Below, one piece after another: positions 31,514 through 35,836 of a stretch of DNA of 35,836 nt. Numbering within the stretch: position 1 is the stretch's first letter; the number at the start of each line of letters is the position of its first letter. The notes beneath the pieces were generated by a model that was given only the letters and a program-made list of their open reading frames with translations, did no database searches and was not told where the DNA came from. The translations under genes were made by a program, and so were the position numbers. Source of the stretch: Phil1 sp963643205 (lineage in GTDB: Bacteria; Bacillota; Clostridia; Christensenellales; CAG-138); assembly GCA_963643205.1 (NCBI GenBank), contig CAVIJJ010000019.1:1-35836 (forward strand), written 5' to 3'.

Positions 31514-32419
31514 ATGAGGATTCTTGCATCCGACGGAATGGATAAGTCCGCCGTAGCGGCCCTGACCGAGATGGGTCACGAGGTTGTTGAGCAGTTTTAT
31601 GAGCCCGAAGAGCTTGCCGAGCAGGTAAAGCAGTACGACATTCTGGTTGTGCGCAGCGCGACCAAGGTCCGCAAGCCCATAATCGACGCGGCTAAGGAAA
31701 CCGGCAAGCTTAAGCTGATCATCCGCGGCGGCGTTGGCGTAGACAATATAGATGTTTCCTATGCCGAGGAGAACGGCATCAAGGTGCGCAATACTCCGCG
31801 CGCTTCCAGCAACACCGTTGCCGAGCTTGCTCTTGCGCATATGCTCTCCGTTGCCCGCTTCATCTCCATCGCCGGTCATACCATGCGCGAGGACAAGTGG
31901 GAAAAGAAGTCCTACAAGGGCATTGAGCTCTCCGGCAGGACTCTTGGCGTTATCGGCTACGGCCGTATAGGCCAGGCTCTGGGCGCCAAGGCACAGGCTC
32001 TGGGCATGAAGGTTCTTGCCTATGATATATTCAAGGTAGAAGGCCTTGAGAACGAGAACATGAAGTATGTTGAAATGGATGAGCTGCTTGCGAACGCGGA
32101 CTTCATTTCCGTACATACCCCCAGCATAGACGGCAAGCCCCTCATCAACGAGGATACCATCGCCAAGATGAAGGACGGCGCTGTGCTTATAAACACCAGC
32201 CGCGGCAACAACGTGGACGAGAATGCCCTTCTTGCGGCCCTCGAAAGCGGCAAGCTGCGCGGTGCGGGTCTTGACGTATTCGCCGAAGAGCCTGCCAAGA
32301 ACCATGCGCTTTACAGCCATCCCCACGTAAGCTGCACGCCGCACATCGGTGCGCAGACCGCCGAAGCGCAGAAGCGCGTTGGCGCGGAGATCGTGGACAT
32401 TATCAAGAATTTTGCGTAA
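31514..32419 (+). CDS. serA: D-3-phosphoglycerate dehydrogenase, short form
   Basis: First enzyme of serine synthesis, NAD-dependent oxidation of 3-phosphoglycerate. The NAD fold has GYGRIG (148-153). Catalytic residues R230 (NTSRG), E259 (FAEEP) and H277 (TPHIGA) are all present. At 301 residues it lacks the C-terminal ACT domain that mediates serine inhibition in longer SerA proteins, so feedback control may differ. Some relatives act on other 2-hydroxyacids, but the operon with serC settles the role. AAGGAG precedes the ATG; a strong terminator follows. Confidence 0.95.
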   Translation: MRILASDGMDKSAVAALTEMGHEVVEQFYEPEELAEQVKQYDILVVRSATKVRKPIIDAAKETGKLKLIIRGGVGVDNIDVSYAEENGIKVRNTPRASSNTVAELALAHMLSVARFISIAGHTMREDKWEKKSYKGIELSGRTLGVIGYGRIGQALGAKAQALGMKVLAYDIFKVEGLENENMKYVEMDELLANADFISVHTPSIDGKPLINEDTIAKMKDGAVLINTSRGNNVDENALLAALESGKLRGAGLDVFAEEPAKNHALYSHPHVSCTPHIGAQTAEAQKRVGAEIVDIIKNFA

Positions 32420-32439
32420 TTCCCCCTCCCCCAGGGAAA

Positions 32440-32465
32440 GGCCGCGGCATAAGCCGCGGCCTTTT
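32440..32465 (+). terminator. Terminator of serC-serA
   Basis: Perfect 9-bp stem GGCCGCGGC/GCCGCGGCC with loop ATAA, followed by TTTT. Confidence 0.93.
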
Positions 32466-32495
32466 CTATTGCCCCTTTTTGTGGCACGGTTACGA

Positions 32496-32570
32496 TTTGA
32501 TGTTCTTTGGTATTCTTTATCAAGGAGGAGCCTTTGGCTTGGTTAAATTAATCAGCTGTTCTTTGATGTT
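32496..32570. repeat. Short direct repeats in the serA-MATE gap
   Basis: TTTGATGTT occurs at 32496-32504 and 32562-32570, and TGTTCTTTG at 32501-32509 and 32557-32565. Between them lies AAGGAGGAG with no sizeable reading frame behind it. I recognise no element; it may be decayed sequence. Confidence 0.35.
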
Positions 32571-32589
32571 TACTTTACCTAATCCGCAC

Positions 32590-33921
32590 CTAAACAGCTT
32601 TGCTTTTCCTTCTCCCTTTAAGCATAACAACAATGCCTGTTGCGTCGGCAAGCACCCAGCCTATGGGTATTGCCATCCATATTCCGATTTCACCTATAAC
32701 GGCGGAGAGTATATACGCCAGCGCCACTCGCGTGCCGAGCGATATTACCGTAAGCACAACGGACATTGCCGGCCTCTCTATGGCCCTGAAGTAGCCGTAA
32801 AGCAGGAAAAGGCAGCCAATGCCGAAATAGAACGCGCCCTCTATGCGCAGGTATTTCACGCCCGCAAGTACCACGCCGGTTTCCGATGCGTCTATGAATA
32901 TATGCATAAGCGGGCGGGCGAACGCGAACACAAGCGCCGATATGACCAGGCTGAAAGCGCAGCTTATTATAAACGCCTGCTTTGTGCCCTTGCGTATGCG
33001 CTCCGTATTGCCCGCGCCGTGGTTCTGGGCGATAAATGTTGAATACGCGTTGCCAAAATCCTGAACGGGCAGATATGCGAACGTGTCTATCTTTACCGCC
33101 GCCGCGAACGCCGCCATTATGGTTTCGCCAAAGCTGTTCACAAGCCCCTGCACCATAAGAATGCCAAAGTTCATAACGGACTGCTGAAGGCAGGTGAGGG
33201 AGGAAAGGGAGAATATATCCTTGAGTATCCCTTTATTAAAGCGCATGTCCTCGCGGTTTGGAAGAAGCTCCGGACATTTTGTAAGCACGTATACTGAAAT
33301 CCCAACGGCGGAAACATATTGCGCTATTACCGTTGCCCAAGCCGCGCCCGCTATGCCCCAGCTGAAAACAAGCACGAATATCAGATCGAGCACTATGTTC
33401 AGCACAGCCGATACGGCTAAGAATATGAGCGGAACCGAAGAATTGCCAAGCGCCCTTAAAAGGCAGGAAACATAGTTGTAAACGGATGTTGCGATAAGGC
33501 CTATGTATATTATTTCAAGGTATTCCCTCATGCCGCCGCGAACACCGCCGGGAACCTGAAGAAACGTAAGCACAGGCTCCATAAATATATATACGGCGGC
33601 GTTGATTATGACTGTTACGCCGAATATAAGCACAAACGCGTGCAGTATGCCCGAGCGCAGGGAGGCCGAATCGTCCCGCCCGCGATAAATTGAGAATAGC
33701 GCGCCGGAGCCCATGCTGAGCCCAAGGAATATGGACGTAAGGAACGTCATAAGCGTGTACGCGCTGCCAACCGCGGCAAGGGCCGTTGCGCCCAGGGCAT
33801 GGGAAACGATAAGCGTATCCGCTATATTATAGAATTGCTGCAGCATATTGCCCGCCATCATGGGCAGGGCAAACAGTATAAGCGAGCGCGAAATGCTTCC
33901 GCGCGTTAAATCACGATACAT
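32590..33921 (-). CDS. MATE family efflux transporter
   Basis: Twelve-helix membrane antiporter of the multidrug and toxic compound extrusion family, 443 residues. The N-terminal half begins YRDLTRGSISRSLILFALPMM, followed by NIADTLIVSHALGATALAAVG. The second half repeats the pattern with NSFGETIMAAFAAAVKIDTFAYLPVQ. Bacterial relatives use Na+ or H+ gradients; the substrate is not predictable. AAGGAG seven bases before this ATG decides the start; an ATG six codons upstream contains that site in its own coding frame. It has its own promoter, divergent from proS. No clear terminator follows, only a long-looped AGCTGTT/AACAGCT pair. Confidence 0.94.
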   Translation of the reverse strand: MYRDLTRGSISRSLILFALPMMAGNMLQQFYNIADTLIVSHALGATALAAVGSAYTLMTFLTSIFLGLSMGSGALFSIYRGRDDSASLRSGILHAFVLIFGVTVIINAAVYIFMEPVLTFLQVPGGVRGGMREYLEIIYIGLIATSVYNYVSCLLRALGNSSVPLIFLAVSAVLNIVLDLIFVLVFSWGIAGAAWATVIAQYVSAVGISVYVLTKCPELLPNREDMRFNKGILKDIFSLSSLTCLQQSVMNFGILMVQGLVNSFGETIMAAFAAAVKIDTFAYLPVQDFGNAYSTFIAQNHGAGNTERIRKGTKQAFIISCAFSLVISALVFAFARPLMHIFIDASETGVVLAGVKYLRIEGAFYFGIGCLFLLYGYFRAIERPAMSVVLTVISLGTRVALAYILSAVIGEIGIWMAIPIGWVLADATGIVVMLKGRRKSKAV

Positions 33922-33943
33922 AATAATCTCCTTAAGCATTGAT

Positions 33944-33972
33944 ATTATAAAAAAACGGCATGATTAGGTCAA
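33944..33972 (-). promoter_or_regulatory. Promoter of the MATE gene
   Basis: On minus: -35 TTGACC (plus 33967-33972), 17 bases, -10 TATAAT (plus 33944-33949). Confidence 0.75.
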
Positions 33973-33991
33973 CAATACTCGCCTAAAATGT

Positions 33992-34019
33992 TTGTTTTTT
34001 CCCGCGCGCGTGGTATAAT
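33992..34019 (+). promoter_or_regulatory. proS promoter
   Basis: TTGTTT (33992-33997), 16 bases, TATAAT (34014-34019) preceded by TGG as an extended -10. The leader of about 50 bases has a small TATCC/GGATA hairpin and no T-box features. Confidence 0.7.
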
Positions 34020-34074
34020 GCAAAGGTATGACAAAAAAGGAGTTATCCTCTTAAGCGGATAGGAAAGGTGTAAA

Positions 34075-35811
34075 ATGAAAGTCAGCGAGCTGTTAGGCGA
34101 AAGATACAAGGACAGGGTTGCGGAAATAGAAAGCCAAAACCTTATGGTCAGAGGCGGCTACATAAAGCAGGTGGGAAACGGCATATATTCCCTTATGCCT
34201 CCCGCAAGGCGTATACATAATAAAATAGAGGCCATTCTCAGGGAAGAGATGGACAGGATAGACGGGCAGGAGGTTCTTTTCCCCGTAACAATGCCCGCAA
34301 CGCTTTGGCAGTCCTCCGGACGTTGGGAAAGCGTTGGCAAGGAGCTGCTCCGCTTTAAGGATAGGAGCGGCGCCGACATGGTGCTTGGCATGACGCATGA
34401 GGAAGCGGCCGTGCACATGGCCATGAATGTCGCAAGCACATATCAGAAGTATCCCTTCATGATATATCAGATACAGACCAAGTTCCGCGATGAGCCCCGC
34501 GCCCGCGGCGGCCTTATAAGGGTGCGCGAGTTTACTATGAAGGACGCGTATTCCTTCCATACCTCTCAGAAGGATCTGGAGCGGTACTATAAGCGCTGCT
34601 ACCGCGCCTATGAGCGCATTTACGCCAGGGTTGGCATACCCGAGGTTGTTGCCGTCGCGTCCGATTCCGGCATGATGGGCGGAAAGGTGAGCCACGAGTT
34701 CATGCTGCTTACCGATATAGGTGAGGATACAATCGTTATCTGCCCGGAGTGCGGCTACCGCGCGAACATGGAAGCGGCGGACTGCATAGTGCATAACGAA
34801 ACCGATGAGGAGCCCCTGCCCCTTGAAAAGGTTGCCACGTATGACAACAAGACCATTGAGGAGGTTTGCTCCTTCCTGCACAGCAGCGCCGTTAAGAGCG
34901 CGAAGGCTGTCGTATATCAGCGCAATGAGGACGATAGCTACGTTCTCGTATTCGTTCGCGGAGACCTTGAGGTGAACGAAACCAAGCTTAGAAACTATCT
35001 TAAGGCGGAGGTTCATCCCGCTGTTGAAATAGACCACGTTGGCCTTGTGGCGGGCGCTATCGGCCCCGTGAACGTGGCTAAGGGCATAACGGTTGTGTAC
35101 GATCGTTCCCTTGAGGGCACAAGAAACCTTGTTTGCGGCGCGAACGAGGAAGGCTATCACTTCACCGGCCTTAATATGGATAGGGACGTTCCCAACGCGG
35201 AGTATGTTGACGTTGCAAAGGCTACCGCCGGCGGCGTATGCCCCAAGTGCGGCAAGCATTCCCTTACAATAAAGAACGGCATAGAGGTAGGCAACATATT
35301 CCAGCTTGGCCGCCGCTACACCGAATCCATGGGCATGACATACGATGACGAAAAGGGCAACCGCGTCAACCCCATAATGGGCTGCTACGGCATTGGCGTT
35401 GGCAGGCTTATGGCCAGCGTATGCGAGGAGAGGCACGACCAGTACGGCCCCGTATGGCCTATATCAATAGCTCCCTGGCAGATAGAGATCTGCGCCCTGC
35501 GCGCCGATCAGCAGCAGGTTAAGGAGGAAGCGAACAAGCTCTACGATGCTCTCAGCGGCTCCGGCTACGAGGTTCTCTTTGATGATCGCGCCGTTTCCGC
35601 GGGCTTCATGTTCTCCGATGCCGACCTTCTCGGCAGCCCCGTGCGCATAGTAATCTCCCCCAAGACTCTCGGCCGCGGCGTGGTTGAAATAACCACAAGG
35701 GACAAGACCATAAAGGAAGATGTCGCCCTTGAGAACGCCGTTGACAGGACCAAGGAAATAGTCGCCGAGCTCTTCGCCCGCATAAACGCCAAGGTTCCCG
35801 AAAGCATATAA
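34075..35811 (+). CDS. proS: Prolyl-tRNA synthetase, bacterial type with editing insertion
   Basis: Charges tRNA-Pro in the cytoplasm. Class II core: the N-terminus MKVSELLGERYKD, motif 2 at 137-161 (FRDEPRARGG through KDAYSFH), and motif 3 GCYGIGVGR at 436-444. Between motifs 2 and 3 lies the insertion domain of about 160 residues, from CPECGYRANMEAADC to CPKCGKHS, which in bacterial ProRS clears Ala-tRNA(Pro). The C-terminal anticodon-binding domain covers about 470-570. Length 578 residues, normal. AAAGGTG precedes the ATG. The window ends 25 bases after the stop, with no recognisable next gene. Confidence 0.98.
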   Translation: MKVSELLGERYKDRVAEIESQNLMVRGGYIKQVGNGIYSLMPPARRIHNKIEAILREEMDRIDGQEVLFPVTMPATLWQSSGRWESVGKELLRFKDRSGADMVLGMTHEEAAVHMAMNVASTYQKYPFMIYQIQTKFRDEPRARGGLIRVREFTMKDAYSFHTSQKDLERYYKRCYRAYERIYARVGIPEVVAVASDSGMMGGKVSHEFMLLTDIGEDTIVICPECGYRANMEAADCIVHNETDEEPLPLEKVATYDNKTIEEVCSFLHSSAVKSAKAVVYQRNEDDSYVLVFVRGDLEVNETKLRNYLKAEVHPAVEIDHVGLVAGAIGPVNVAKGITVVYDRSLEGTRNLVCGANEEGYHFTGLNMDRDVPNAEYVDVAKATAGGVCPKCGKHSLTIKNGIEVGNIFQLGRRYTESMGMTYDDEKGNRVNPIMGCYGIGVGRLMASVCEERHDQYGPVWPISIAPWQIEICALRADQQQVKEEANKLYDALSGSGYEVLFDDRAVSAGFMFSDADLLGSPVRIVISPKTLGRGVVEITTRDKTIKEDVALENAVDRTKEIVAELFARINAKVPESI

Positions 35812-35836
35812 TCAAACGATTAACCAAATGAAAAAG

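Noticed and set aside
32479..33042. A 187-codon plus frame beginning in the serA-MATE gap
   Set aside because: Most of it is antisense to the MATE gene, and the residues encoded by the gap match nothing I recognise.
34093..35436. A 447-codon open frame on minus, opposite proS
   Set aside because: Shadow of a complete, normal proS; no independent evidence.
35812..35836. Start of another gene at the right edge (ATGAAAAAG)
   Set aside because: Only three codons are in the window and no ribosome site precedes the ATG.
1..35836. CRISPR arrays, insertion sequences, prophage or defence islands
   Set aside because: No spaced repeats, transposase, integrase, phage structural gene or known defence domain was seen on either strand.

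Overview
The window reads as core chromosome of an anaerobic Bacillota, most likely a Clostridia-class gut-type bacterium of moderate GC. The basis is AGGAGG-type ribosome binding sites before most genes, the Firmicutes order infC-rpmI-rplT behind a long leader with an attenuator hairpin, a redox repressor Rex, a long-form ribosome hibernation factor, a complete citrate lyase cluster, DUF1846 and a KdpDE-like two-component pair. The genus cannot be fixed from the sequence. I see no transposase, phage gene, plasmid gene, CRISPR array or attachment site. No gene-free stretch exceeds 300 bases; the longest (about 290 bases before infC) is mostly leader and promoters.

Layout. 20-1407: tRNA-Ser(GGA) and an AlaX-type alanyl-tRNA editing protein, both on minus. 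1520-3217: an M3 oligoendopeptidase on plus, convergent with the next block across a terminator. 3290-11912: one long minus-strand operon, citD-citE-citF-citX-citC-citG-aconitase-icd, with two promoters and an array of TTGTA half-sites upstream. 12140-13256: an ECF transporter S component overlapping a uridine-kinase-like gene (minus). 13372-14705: infC-rpmI-rplT with promoter, leader attenuator and an AUA start codon for IF-3. 14711-15294: hpf (minus). 15497-22334: phzF-like gene, then a Dabb protein-uvrB-uvrA-nitroreductase run. 22438-23067: rex. 23125-23637: a GNAT acetyltransferase (minus). 23746-25122: a GT-C/PIG-V-like membrane protein that looks leaderless. 25250-28156: DUF1846, a CBS-pair protein whose only sensible start is ACG, and a radical SAM protein. 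28397-30222: KdpD-like kinase and KdpE-like regulator. 30409-32419: serC-serA. 32590-33921: MATE transporter (minus). 34075-35811: proS.

How genes work together. The citrate block encodes every citrate lyase subunit (acyl carrier, beta, alpha), the three proteins that make and activate its prosthetic group (CitX, CitC, CitG), and then aconitase and NADP isocitrate dehydrogenase. Citrate cleavage to acetate and oxaloacetate and citrate-2-oxoglutarate interconversion are thus probably co-transcribed. No citrate carrier, citrate sensor, oxaloacetate decarboxylase or citrate synthase is visible. serC-serA supply two of three steps of serine synthesis. UvrA and UvrB are the damage-recognition half of nucleotide excision repair.

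The most interesting points concern translation starts: AUA for infC, an apparent ACG (or a minus-one frameshift alternative) for the CBS gene, and a probable leaderless mRNA for the GT-C protein. I found no clearly new defence or mobile system.
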